64,000 nucleotides of DNA, taken from contig NZ_JAJBZT010000001.1 in the NCBI RefSeq assembly GCF_020564625.1, positions 1 through 64,000 of the forward strand, written 5' to 3'. This DNA is from Leeia speluncae. GTDB taxonomy: Bacteria; Pseudomonadota; Gammaproteobacteria; Burkholderiales; Leeiaceae. The position numbers were made by a program, and so were the translations under genes. Numbering within the stretch: the stretch's first letter is position 1; each line of letters starts with the position of its first letter. This document shows positions 1 to 8,164 of the stretch, piece by piece. Below the pieces are notes generated by a model. The model did not search any database. It saw nothing but the letters and a program-made list of their open reading frames with translations, and was not told where the DNA came from.

Positions 1-54
1 TCATTTGGCTTGGCGCTTTTTGTATTTTAGCTTGTGATCTATTTTTATTACGCG

Positions 55-1572
55 CTATATCAACTCCTGTGGCAAGGCAGACCGACTTAAACGAATGCCT
101 CCATCTGTATCAATGCTTTCCAGATGTACTGGGAATCCCCATAAATTTGCTAAATGTTGCAACGTTTGCAGGCTGCCATTCCCCAATGGTCTGCGATTAT
201 GTTGCTGATGACGTAGTGTTAGGCTTCTGTCTCCACGAATATCAGCAGACCATACCTGAATATTTGGTTCATTTTCAGATAAGTTGTATTGGCTCGCTAA
301 CTTCTGCCTGACATAGCGATAACCAGACTCATCGTGAATGGCACTGATTTCAATCTTATCTTGTTGATCATCATCTAATACACTAAATAGCCGAAACTCT
401 CTAATGAGGTGAGGGGATAGAAATTGTCCAATAAAGCTTTCATCTTTGAAATTGCGCATGGCAAAATCTAAGGTGGTTAGCCAATCTGTGCCAACGATAT
501 CAGGGAACCAGTATTTATCTTCATCAGTTGGATTTTCACAAATCCTTTTAATATCCTTATACATGGCAAAGCCGAGCGCATATGGGTTAATACCGGAATA
601 CCATTTACTATCTACTGGTGGTTGATACACTACATTGGTATGTGACTGTAAGAATTCAATCATGAATGAATCTTCTAGCAGTCTATTGTCGTACATGGTA
701 TTAAGGATGGTGTAGTGCCAAAAGGTTGCCCATCCTTCGTTCATTACCTGCGTTTGTCTTTGCGGATAAAAGTACTGAGCAAGCTTCCTGACGATGCGAA
801 TGATCTCTCTTTGCCATGGATGAAGTAGAGGAGCATTCTTTTCTAAAAAGTATAATAAGTTTTCTTGCGGCTCTTTCGGGTATCTGCTTTCCTCATGTGA
901 GACATTGCTAACCGTACTTCTCGGTAATGTTCTCCATAGTTCATTGATTTGTGTTTGCAAATAGGCCTCTCGTTCTTCCAACCTTGCTGCTTCTTGCGCT
1001 AACGAGAGTTTTTGTGGGCGTTTGTAGCGGTCTACGCCATAGTTCATTAGTGAGTGGCAGGCATCGAGCAAATATTCCACTTTATCAATGCCATGCCGTT
1101 GTTCGCAGCCGCTAATAAAGTTTTTAGCATAAACAAGATAATCAATAATTGAGGATGCATCTGTCCATGTGCGAAATAAGTAGTTGTTTTTAAAGAAAGA
1201 GTTATGTCCGTAGGCCGCATGGGCAATGACGAGTGCTTGCATCGTCATTGTATTTTCTTCCATGAGGTAGGAGATACATGGGTTTGAGTTAATCACAATT
1301 TCATAAGCGAGCCCCATTTGCCCGCGTTTGTATGATTTCTCGGTGCTTAAGAAGTGCTTTCCAAAAGACCAATGATGATAATTGACGGGCATCCCAACTG
1401 AGGCATAGGCATCCATCATTTGTTCTGATGTAATGATTTCTAGTTGGTTGGGGTATGTGTCTAACTTAAATGATTTTGCCGTTGCCCTGATCGCTTGGTG
1501 ATAGTCTTCAATTAACTCGAATGTCCAGTCAGATGGGTTAGGTAGCTTCTTACTTATAATGGCTTCCATCAT
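55..1572 (-). CDS. spoVR: SpoVR family protein (YcgB-like)
   Basis: A 505-residue protein that matches the SpoVR/YcgB family over its whole length, which is about the usual size. The family was named from Bacillus spore cortex formation, but it is widespread in non-sporulating proteobacteria, where its biochemical role is unknown. Visible family features are a His/Glu-rich core (AHAAYGHNSFFKNN, NEGWATFWHY) that suggests a metal-binding fold, and a conserved C-terminal region (LTLRHQQHNRRPL). It is the last gene of a minus-strand run prkA-yeaH-spoVR, only 11 bases after yeaH, so it is almost certainly cotranscribed. No signal peptide or membrane segment is seen. The family call is firm; the function is not known. 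Confidence 0.93.
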   Translation of the reverse strand: MMEAIISKKLPNPSDWTFELIEDYHQAIRATAKSFKLDTYPNQLEIITSEQMMDAYASVGMPVNYHHWSFGKHFLSTEKSYKRGQMGLAYEIVINSNPCISYLMEENTMTMQALVIAHAAYGHNSFFKNNYLFRTWTDASSIIDYLVYAKNFISGCEQRHGIDKVEYLLDACHSLMNYGVDRYKRPQKLSLAQEAARLEEREAYLQTQINELWRTLPRSTVSNVSHEESRYPKEPQENLLYFLEKNAPLLHPWQREIIRIVRKLAQYFYPQRQTQVMNEGWATFWHYTILNTMYDNRLLEDSFMIEFLQSHTNVVYQPPVDSKWYSGINPYALGFAMYKDIKRICENPTDEDKYWFPDIVGTDWLTTLDFAMRNFKDESFIGQFLSPHLIREFRLFSVLDDDQQDKIEISAIHDESGYRYVRQKLASQYNLSENEPNIQVWSADIRGDRSLTLRHQQHNRRPLGNGSLQTLQHLANLWGFPVHLESIDTDGGIRLSRSALPQELI

Positions 1573-1583
1573 GCACCTCCGCG

Positions 1584-2858
1584 CTACGCCTGTTTTTTCT
1601 CGAACAGTTTTCGAAATACGGGATAGATATCGCCGGGTTCTCTGATTTTTTGCATGGCAAAGTAAGGCTGTTTTTCTGCCAGTTTTACATATTCATGCCA
1701 AAGGTTTTGTTCCGGTCCATCTGTGATTTCTATATATGCAAAGTATTGTGTAGATGGCAGTATTTTCTCGTCTAATAGTTGTCTGCAGACAGGCGAGTCA
1801 TTATCCCAGTTGTCTCCATCGGATGCCTGTGCGCCATAGATGTTCCAATCCCCTGAAGAAAATCTTTCTGTGATAATTTTTTGCATCATCTTTAGTGCAC
1901 TGGAAACGACAGTTCCGCCAGTCTCTCGTGAATGAAAGAAGTTTTCTTCATCTACTTCACTTGCTTGTGTATGGTGCCGAATGAAAACTAATTCAATTTT
2001 GTCGTATGTCTTCTTTAAGAATAAGTAGAGCAAAATAAAGAAACGTTTTGCCATTTCTTTTCTGGATTCATCCATTGAACCAGACACATCCATAATGCAA
2101 AACATCACCGCTTTGCTACTTGGTTTTGGTTGCATCGTTTTGTTGCTATAACGTAGATCTAATGGATCTAAGTAGGGTAGTAAGTCGAGTTTTTTCTCAA
2201 GTAAATGAATTTTTTGCCTGATACCATCCTCTTCTGCTTCGCAGATGGCGGTTTCTGGATCTTCTTGTACTTCAGCTAGTTGGTCTTCTAACGCATGTAA
2301 TTGCGCACGAATTGGTGCGCCAAGCGTTAACCTTCTTCCCATTGCTTGTTTTAACGAGCGAATGACATGAATATTGGTTGGCGTGCCGTCGGTTGAGAAT
2401 CCTGCTCTCACTGGTTTTGATTCTTCTATACTTTGTAGCTGTTTTTTGGCTAAGTTAGGGAGGGCTAAATCATCAAATAAGAAGTTAAGAAATTCTTCTT
2501 TACTGATTTGAAACTGAAAACCATCTTCTCCTTCCCCTTCATTGCTGGCTTCTCCGCTTCCACTTCCACCACCGCTGCCGCCTTGTGGACGATTGAATTT
2601 ATCACCTTTAAGGTATTCTTCATTTCCTGGGTGTACACGTTCCCATATACCACCATGAGAGTGGGTAAATGTTGGTTCGTTGAGATCTCTTACTGGAATA
2701 GAGACATTTTCACCATGATCAATATCGGTGATGCTTCTATTTTTGATGGCATCGTTTACCGCATCTTTAATTTGTTGGCGGTAACGGCGCAAAAAACGAT
2801 CCCGGTTGACGGCGCTACGATGCCGTCCATTCAATCTCCGATCGATGACGTAAGACAT
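1584..2858 (-). CDS. yeaH: YeaH/YhbH family protein (DUF444, VWA-like)
   Basis: A 424-residue DUF444 protein. The N-terminal third is basic and ends in a Gly/Ser-rich linker around residues 92-105 (GGSGGGSGSGEASNEG). The C-terminal half has a von Willebrand A-like fold with a MIDAS-type motif DVSGSMDES near residue 257, and TGGTVVSSAL further on. In enterobacteria the yeaG-yeaH pair is induced in starvation and stationary phase, and YeaH is thought to act with the PrkA kinase, although its mechanism is unclear. The start has a good Shine-Dalgarno (GTAAGGAGTAAC) just upstream. It lies between prkA and spoVR on the same strand, the common three-gene order for this system. Confidence 0.93.
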   Translation of the reverse strand: MSYVIDRRLNGRHRSAVNRDRFLRRYRQQIKDAVNDAIKNRSITDIDHGENVSIPVRDLNEPTFTHSHGGIWERVHPGNEEYLKGDKFNRPQGGSGGGSGSGEASNEGEGEDGFQFQISKEEFLNFLFDDLALPNLAKKQLQSIEESKPVRAGFSTDGTPTNIHVIRSLKQAMGRRLTLGAPIRAQLHALEDQLAEVQEDPETAICEAEEDGIRQKIHLLEKKLDLLPYLDPLDLRYSNKTMQPKPSSKAVMFCIMDVSGSMDESRKEMAKRFFILLYLFLKKTYDKIELVFIRHHTQASEVDEENFFHSRETGGTVVSSALKMMQKIITERFSSGDWNIYGAQASDGDNWDNDSPVCRQLLDEKILPSTQYFAYIEITDGPEQNLWHEYVKLAEKQPYFAMQKIREPGDIYPVFRKLFEKKQA

Positions 2859-2883
2859 CCTGTTACTCCTTACCGAGGTTGGT

Positions 2884-2907
2884 GCAAGGCATCTTTCGAT
2901 GCCTTGC
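2884..2907 (-). other. Hairpin in the prkA-yeaH gap
   Basis: A perfect 10-bp inverted repeat (GCAAGGCATC / GATGCCTTGC) with a four-base loop that reads GAAA, a GNRA tetraloop, on the transcribed strand. It has no U-tract, so it is more likely an intercistronic RNA processing or stability element that sets prkA versus yeaH levels than a full terminator. The structure is seen directly; the role is inferred. Confidence 0.5.
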
Positions 2908-2942
2908 TGGCGCGGGTGACTAGTACAGGTTTGCCATAGGCG

Positions 2943-4865
2943 TTATGAAGATTTTCTAACGCGTAGATACCATTCACATAGCAGTCTGACTTGTTTCGCG
3001 GTGTAGCCTTTATCTACCATTCGGTTCACAAAGTTTTCGTGTTTACTTTGATCTTCTGCACTGGCTTTTGCGTTAAAGCTAATGACAGGTAGGAGATCTT
3101 CTGTGTTAGAGAACATTTTTTTCTCGATCACAACACGTAGTTTTTCGTAGCTCGTCCAGACTGGGTTTTTGCCGCCATTATTTGCTCTTGCCCGTAATAC
3201 AAAATTAACGATCTCATTGCGGAAATCTTTTGGATTACTAATGCCTGCTGGTTTTTCGATTTTCTCTAGTTCGTTATTTAGAGAGGCTCGATCAAAGCTT
3301 TCACCTGTATCTGGGTCACGATATTCTTGATCTTGAATCCAGAAGTCGGCAAAGGTGACGTAGCGATCAAAAATATTTTGACCATACTCAGAGTAACTTT
3401 CCAAGTAAGCCGTTTGGATTTCTTTTCCAATAAACTCTACGTAACGCGCTGCTAAATATTCCTTAATGAAGGAGATATAGCGTTGTTCAATTTCAGCCGG
3501 GAATTGTTCTTTCTCTACACTTCTTTCTAGGACGTAAAGCAGGTGGACTGGGTTTGCAGCGACTTCACTATGATCGTAATTAAATACTTTGGACAGAATC
3601 TTAAATGCCCAGCGAGTCGAAATCCCTGTCATGCCTTCATCAACGCCAGCATAATCACGATACTCTTGCATGGATTTAGCACGAGGATCAGTGTCTTTTA
3701 GGTTGTCACCATCGTATACCTGCATTTTGCTATAAAGGCTTGAGTTCTCTGGCTCTTTTAGCCGTGTTAATACGGAGAACTGCGCCATCATATTCAATGT
3801 GCCAGGGGCGCAAGGTGCTTTCGATAGTGACGAGTTACGAATGAGCTTATCGTAAATTTTGGCTTCTTCTGTCACACGCAGGCAATATGGCACTTTGACA
3901 ATGTAGATACGATCGAGGAAAGCTTCGTTATTTTTATTGTTCTTAAATAATTTCCACTCGGATTCGTTTGAGTGAGCAAGTACAACGCCATCAAACGGAA
4001 TCGCACCAAAGCCTTCTGTCCCTTTGAAGTTACCTTCTTGTGTTGCAGTTAGTAATGGATGCAGCACTTTTATTGGTGCTTTAAACATCTCTACAAATTC
4101 CATCAAACCTTGGTTTGATAGGCACAAGCCTCCTGAGTAGCTGTAAGCATCGGGATCATCTTGAGAGTAGTGCTCTAGTTTACGGATATCCACTTTACCA
4201 ACCAAAGAGGAAATGTCTTGGTTGTTTTCGTCTCCCGGCTCAGTTTTTGAAATACCGACCTGTCTGAGAATAGATGGATAACGTTTGACTACTCGGAATT
4301 GGCGAATATCTCCGCCATATTCTTGCAGGCGTTTAACCGCCCATGGCGACATGATTTTGTTCAGATAACGTTTTGGAATGCCGTAATCTTCTTCAAGGAT
4401 GGCGGCGTCTTCTTCTGCTTGGAATAAACCAAGAGGTGATTCATTGACTGGGCTGCCTTTTAATGAATAAAAGGGAACGAGCTCCATTAACTGTTTGAGT
4501 TTTTCGGCAATAGAACTTTTGCCGCCACCAACAGGGCCGAGTAAATATAGAATTTGTTTACGTTCTTCGAGGCCTTGAGCCGCATGGCGGAAGTACGCAA
4601 CAACTTGTTCGATAACATCCTCTGCGCCATAAAAATCGGCAAAGGCTGGGTAAATTTTGACTAAGCGGTTGGCGAATAATCTAGAAAGGCGAGGGTCTTG
4701 ACGCGTATCGACTAGCTCTGGCTCTCCAATTGCTTTCAGCATACGCTCGGCTGCAGACGCGTATACCATGGGGTCTTGCCGGCAGAGATTGAGATACTCT
4801 TCAAGACTGTATTCTTCTTCGCGAGTCCGATCAAATCGGCTGGAAATGCTGCTGAAGATGTCCAT
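2943..4865 (-). CDS. prkA: PrkA family serine protein kinase (YeaG)
   Basis: A 640-residue protein of the usual PrkA length. The N-terminal AAA-like domain carries a Walker A motif GPVGGGKSSIAEKL near residues 109-122; the C-terminal part is the PrkA kinase-like domain. PrkA/YeaG autophosphorylates and phosphorylates protein substrates, and in E. coli is linked to nitrogen- and carbon-starvation adaptation. It is the first gene of the prkA-yeaH-spoVR operon and is divergent from the copper operon across a 262-bp gap. The start is supported by CGAGGAGAAAGCC before the ATG. Family assignment is secure; the cellular targets cannot be read from the sequence. Confidence 0.95.
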   Translation of the reverse strand: MDIFSSISSRFDRTREEEYSLEEYLNLCRQDPMVYASAAERMLKAIGEPELVDTRQDPRLSRLFANRLVKIYPAFADFYGAEDVIEQVVAYFRHAAQGLEERKQILYLLGPVGGGKSSIAEKLKQLMELVPFYSLKGSPVNESPLGLFQAEEDAAILEEDYGIPKRYLNKIMSPWAVKRLQEYGGDIRQFRVVKRYPSILRQVGISKTEPGDENNQDISSLVGKVDIRKLEHYSQDDPDAYSYSGGLCLSNQGLMEFVEMFKAPIKVLHPLLTATQEGNFKGTEGFGAIPFDGVVLAHSNESEWKLFKNNKNNEAFLDRIYIVKVPYCLRVTEEAKIYDKLIRNSSLSKAPCAPGTLNMMAQFSVLTRLKEPENSSLYSKMQVYDGDNLKDTDPRAKSMQEYRDYAGVDEGMTGISTRWAFKILSKVFNYDHSEVAANPVHLLYVLERSVEKEQFPAEIEQRYISFIKEYLAARYVEFIGKEIQTAYLESYSEYGQNIFDRYVTFADFWIQDQEYRDPDTGESFDRASLNNELEKIEKPAGISNPKDFRNEIVNFVLRARANNGGKNPVWTSYEKLRVVIEKKMFSNTEDLLPVISFNAKASAEDQSKHENFVNRMVDKGYTAKQVRLLCEWYLRVRKSS

Positions 4866-4955
4866 GGCTTTCTCCTCGTATGAAAACGTGGGTTACCTGC
4901 TAGTTAGTCCTTCTTACTTCAAATTAATTCCCTTAAAACTTTGCTTGCTTGATTG

Positions 4956-4967
4956 ATGTATAGCACA
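4956..4967 (-). promoter_or_regulatory. Possible sigma-S-like extended -10 for prkA
   Basis: On the minus strand the sequence reads TGTGCTATACAT, close to the extended -10 preferred by the stationary-phase sigma factor (TG-N-CTATACT). It lies about 90 bases upstream of prkA. No good -35 is evident, which would fit sigma-S. This is a motif match only; it agrees with the known stationary-phase expression of yeaGH in enterobacteria. Confidence 0.35.
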
Positions 4968-5071
4968 GGTAAATAAAAAAAGGAGGAGTACGACACAGGA
5001 TTTGTAGCAAAACTTCAATTTTTACATTGGTAAATTTTTTTGTTGTGCTGAGGGTGTGCGATAAAGATATT

Positions 5072-5100
5072 TTGCCAAATATACCCTGTGGGGGTATATT
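5072..5100 (+). promoter_or_regulatory. copA promoter with embedded CsoR operator
   Basis: A sigma-70 type promoter TTGCCA (5072-5077), a 17-bp spacer and TATATT (5095-5100). Overlapping it, 5078-5100 is a perfect 9-bp inverted repeat AATATACCC-TGTGG-GGGTATATT. This closely resembles the GC-centred, TA-flanked CsoR operators known before copper operons such as Bacillus copZA (TACCC...GGGTA). The operator covers the spacer and -10, so CsoR binding should block RNA polymerase. The csoR gene lies at the end of this same operon, which supports Cu(I)-relieved autorepression. Confidence 0.75.
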
Positions 5101-5127
5101 GGTGGTGTATAGAAAAGAGGTTTTGAA

Positions 5128-7482
5128 ATGAATCAGCAAGTTTCTCTTCCCATTGAAGGCATGACATGTGCTGCATGTGCTGGACGAATTGAACGCGTCT
5201 TAAAAAGACAAAAAGATTTAACGATTTCAGTTAGTTATGCCAATGAGTCTGCAGAGATTACATGCGACCCAGAGGAATATCCATTGCCCACTTTGATTAG
5301 CCTTATCGAAAAATCTGGATATGGCGTAAAGGTCGCAACTAAACAGTGGTCAATAGATGGTTTGAATGAAGCCTCTGCTGCAACGCGTATTCAAAAGGTA
5401 TTAGCCGATTTTTCCTATCAAAATTTCGACCTTCATGCTGGAGACGGCGTGCTGAGTGTGACGTGGATTGATGGATTTCTTGAGATTCCTAAACTAGAAG
5501 CAGCACTGAAAAAAGCAGGTTTTACGGTGATAGGGCAGGAGTCCGTCGAATTACCATTTTGGCGGCAAAATCGTGACTTATTGTTGTCTGTATTGTTCAC
5601 ATTGCCGTTTATTCCTGGCATGTTGGCGATGCTGTCTGGGCAAATGATGTGGATGTTGCCTGCTTGGGCACAATGGTTGTTTGCCAGCTTGGTTCAGTTT
5701 CCAATCGGTAGTCGATTCTATCGTGGCGCATGGCATGCACTTAAAAATGGTGCGGCAAACATGGATGTGTTGGTTGCACTAGGTACGAGTGTGGCTTATG
5801 GCTATTCTTTGTGGCTATGGTTGGGTGAAGATAACCCTCATGGGTATTTTGAAGCAGGTAGCATGATTATTACCCTAGTATTGCTAGGTAAAGTGTTAGA
5901 GCAAAATGCCAAGCGAAAAACCAGGGAAGCGTTGCAAGCGCTGTTGGGATTACAACCTAGTACTGCAATGTGTTGGGATGATTCCTCTCAATCTTGGCTA
6001 CAACAATCTATTGAAACGGTTCAAGTTGGCCAGCGATTGTTGTTACGTAATGGTGATGCAGTGGCTGTGGATGGCAAGGTGTTGGATGGTACAGGGCTAG
6101 TGAATGAATCAATGTTAACCGGTGAAAGTTTACCAATTGAAAAACAGGTGGGTGAGACGCTTTTTGCTGGTACTGTTTTACAACATGGCGGGTTGACTTA
6201 TGAAGCGACTGCGGTGGGGGGTAAAACACGATTAGCTTCCATTATTCAGTTAGTGAAATCTGCACAGGGGTCGAAAGCGCCGGTTGAGCAATTGACAGAT
6301 AAGATTGCTGCTTGGTTTGTTCCTGTGATTGTCCTCATTGGTTTATTCACGTTTTTGATTTCTGGTTTCTGGCATGGTAATTGGCATGATGCGATTATCC
6401 CTGCGGTATCTGTTTTAGTGATTGCATGTCCGTGTGCTCTTGGGTTAGCTACCCCGACGGTAATGATGGTGGGATTGGGGCAAGGGGCAAAATTTGGTGT
6501 GTTATTTAAAGATGCCGTTGCTTTGGAAATGGCGGGTAAAATTTCTACAATTGCTGTCGATAAAACGGGCACATTAACCAATGGAAAACCAACGGTGGAT
6601 GGTATTTTCTTAGTTCAACCTGGGTTGACTGAGAATGAGATGATTCAGATTGCCGCGAGTTTGGAACAGCATGCCAATCACCCAATTGCTGATGCGATAG
6701 TTGCCGCTGCAACGTCTAGAGGCCTACTTCTGCTTGCCGTTCGGGATGCGGTTCAGATTGCTGGGCAAGGCATCTCTGGGCGTCTGCCATGGTTAGATGA
6801 AGATCGCTGTTTTGAGCTGAAAGCTGCAGTGATTGGCCAGAATGAGATGGCTGATCGGTTTATTCATTCGGCAAGAGAACAGGGGGCGACGGTTGTTGAA
6901 CTGGTGAACAAAGATGCAGATGCCTGCTTGGGGTATATCGCATTAAGGGATCAAGTACGTGAAAGTACGTTGGCGGCGATTCAATCACTAAAGGAAATGC
7001 ACATTCAAGTTGTGATGTTAACTGGCGATGACCCTAAAACAGCGAATGCGATTGCTAAACAATTAGGCATTGATCGGGTAGAGGCTAAATTATTACCGGA
7101 ACAAAAATCTGAGCTGATTCGGCAGTTACAACGTGCAAAACAAAAAGTTGGCATGCTAGGAGATGGGATTAATGATGCCCCTGCGTTAGTGACGGCCGAT
7201 ATTGGTTTTGTGGTGATGAGTGGTTCAGATATTGCAAAAAAAACCAGTGATGTGACTTTATCTACACATGATTTAGGGGCATTAACGTCGTCGATTCAAT
7301 TGTCTAGGGCGGTGATGCGCAAAGTGAAGCAAAATTTATTTTTTGCGTTTATCTACAATATGATCGGTATTCCTTTGGCAATATTTGGCGTGTTGAATCC
7401 GATTTGGGCAGCTGCTGCCATGGCGTTAAGCTCTGTTTCCGTGGTGAGTAATGCGTTGTTATTAAAGAGATGGCGTCCTTGA
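5128..7482 (+). CDS. copA: Cu(I)-exporting P1B-type ATPase CopA
   Basis: A 784-residue copper-translocating P-type ATPase of the inner membrane that pumps Cu(I) out of the cytoplasm. The N-terminal heavy-metal domain has the metal site MTCAAC (C14, C17). A second HMA-like domain at about residues 70-140 lacks both cysteines. The intramembrane CPC motif is at 434-436, the phosphorylation site DKTGT starts at D478, the P1B-specific HP pair is at 518-519, and TGDD and GDGINDAP motifs follow. The ATG follows a moderate RBS (AGAGG). It is first in copA-copZ-csoR, behind a CsoR-type operator. CPC plus DKTGT and the context favour copper over silver or zinc as the substrate. Confidence 0.96.
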   Translation: MNQQVSLPIEGMTCAACAGRIERVLKRQKDLTISVSYANESAEITCDPEEYPLPTLISLIEKSGYGVKVATKQWSIDGLNEASAATRIQKVLADFSYQNFDLHAGDGVLSVTWIDGFLEIPKLEAALKKAGFTVIGQESVELPFWRQNRDLLLSVLFTLPFIPGMLAMLSGQMMWMLPAWAQWLFASLVQFPIGSRFYRGAWHALKNGAANMDVLVALGTSVAYGYSLWLWLGEDNPHGYFEAGSMIITLVLLGKVLEQNAKRKTREALQALLGLQPSTAMCWDDSSQSWLQQSIETVQVGQRLLLRNGDAVAVDGKVLDGTGLVNESMLTGESLPIEKQVGETLFAGTVLQHGGLTYEATAVGGKTRLASIIQLVKSAQGSKAPVEQLTDKIAAWFVPVIVLIGLFTFLISGFWHGNWHDAIIPAVSVLVIACPCALGLATPTVMMVGLGQGAKFGVLFKDAVALEMAGKISTIAVDKTGTLTNGKPTVDGIFLVQPGLTENEMIQIAASLEQHANHPIADAIVAAATSRGLLLLAVRDAVQIAGQGISGRLPWLDEDRCFELKAAVIGQNEMADRFIHSAREQGATVVELVNKDADACLGYIALRDQVRESTLAAIQSLKEMHIQVVMLTGDDPKTANAIAKQLGIDRVEAKLLPEQKSELIRQLQRAKQKVGMLGDGINDAPALVTADIGFVVMSGSDIAKKTSDVTLSTHDLGALTSSIQLSRAVMRKVKQNLFFAFIYNMIGIPLAIFGVLNPIWAAAAMALSSVSVVSNALLLKRWRP

Positions 7483-7522
7483 TAGGTTGCCTGTGTAAAT
7501 TTGAAATGAGAAAGGAAATATC

Positions 7523-7732
7523 ATGCAAGCGCTGAAATTAACTGTAGATGGCATGACCTGTGGTGGTTGTGTGGCAAGTGTAAAACGTGTGTTAGAAGCG
7601 CAGCCCGGTGTGAGTGGTGTGTCTGTGAGTCTAGAGGCGAAAGAAGCGAAATTTTCACTAGATGATTCGAGTACCACTTTAGATTCGGTTGTTTCTGCCA
7701 TTGAGGATGCGGGTTTTGATGTCATCCGATAA
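7523..7732 (+). CDS. copZ: Copper chaperone CopZ (HMA domain protein)
   Basis: A 69-residue single heavy-metal-associated domain with the Cu(I)-binding loop GMTCGGC (C13, C16). CopZ proteins ferry Cu(I) in the cytoplasm to CopA and can pass it to CsoR. It follows copA after 40 bases and has its own strong RBS (AGAAAGGAAATATC). Its 3' end overlaps the likely csoR start by 14 bases, so the two are translationally coupled. The length is typical for CopZ. Confidence 0.93.
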   Translation: MQALKLTVDGMTCGGCVASVKRVLEAQPGVSGVSVSLEAKEAKFSLDDSSTTLDSVVSAIEDAGFDVIR

Positions 7733-8051
7733 GACGGAAAACGAAGTTGGATGCAGTAGTTGTGATAGCACGCCGACTAAACACACGCAGCGCGACAATA
7801 AAGATAAGCTCATCAAGCGGCTAAATCGTATTGAAGGGCAAGTGCGGGGTATTTCTCGCATGATTGAGGATGATCGTTATTGCATTGACGTGCTGACACA
7901 AATCAGTGCAGCGCATTCTGCACTAGATGCGATTGCCAAAGAGTTGTTGGCACATCATGCAAAAGGCTGTGTGAGTAAGGCGATTCAAGAGGGCGAAGGC
8001 GAGGCTGCCGTGCAAGAATTACTTCAGGTGATGGAGCGTTGGATTCGTTAG
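7719..8051 (+). CDS. csoR: CsoR-family copper-sensing repressor
   Basis: A 110-residue DUF156 protein when started at the ATG at 7719; the open frame reaches back to 7689, but the upstream residues are not family-like. The Cu(I)-sensing triad of CsoR is present as C55, H80 and C84 (RYCIDVL and HHAKGC), which separates it from nickel/cobalt RcnR and formaldehyde FrmR proteins. The family forms an all-helical tetramer that leaves DNA when Cu(I) binds. Unusual here is an N-terminal extension with a CSSC pair (C12, C15) that could be an extra metal or redox site. It is third in the copper operon and presumably autoregulates through the operator at 5078-5100. Confidence 0.9.
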   Translation: MSSDKTENEVGCSSCDSTPTKHTQRDNKDKLIKRLNRIEGQVRGISRMIEDDRYCIDVLTQISAAHSALDAIAKELLAHHAKGCVSKAIQEGEGEAAVQELLQVMERWIR

Positions 8052-8164
8052 TTCTGAATATGCTTTTTTCTTATGAAGACATGACCATTATGACTTTGAG
8101 CTAAATTATCCGCATGCTAGAGTGTCTCCATGTCACTGACATTTGATAATAAGGAGACCTGAAG

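Noticed and set aside
2508-2939. Plus-strand ORF of 143 codons over yeaH
   Set aside because: It lies opposite the well-supported yeaH gene, has no family features and no RBS; it is a shadow frame caused by the codon bias of yeaH.
4933-5139. Minus-strand ORF of 68 codons upstream of copA
   Set aside because: It covers the copA promoter and operator and has no RBS or family; it is a chance frame.
7462-7725. Minus-strand ORF over copZ
   Set aside because: It is antisense to the well-supported copZ gene.
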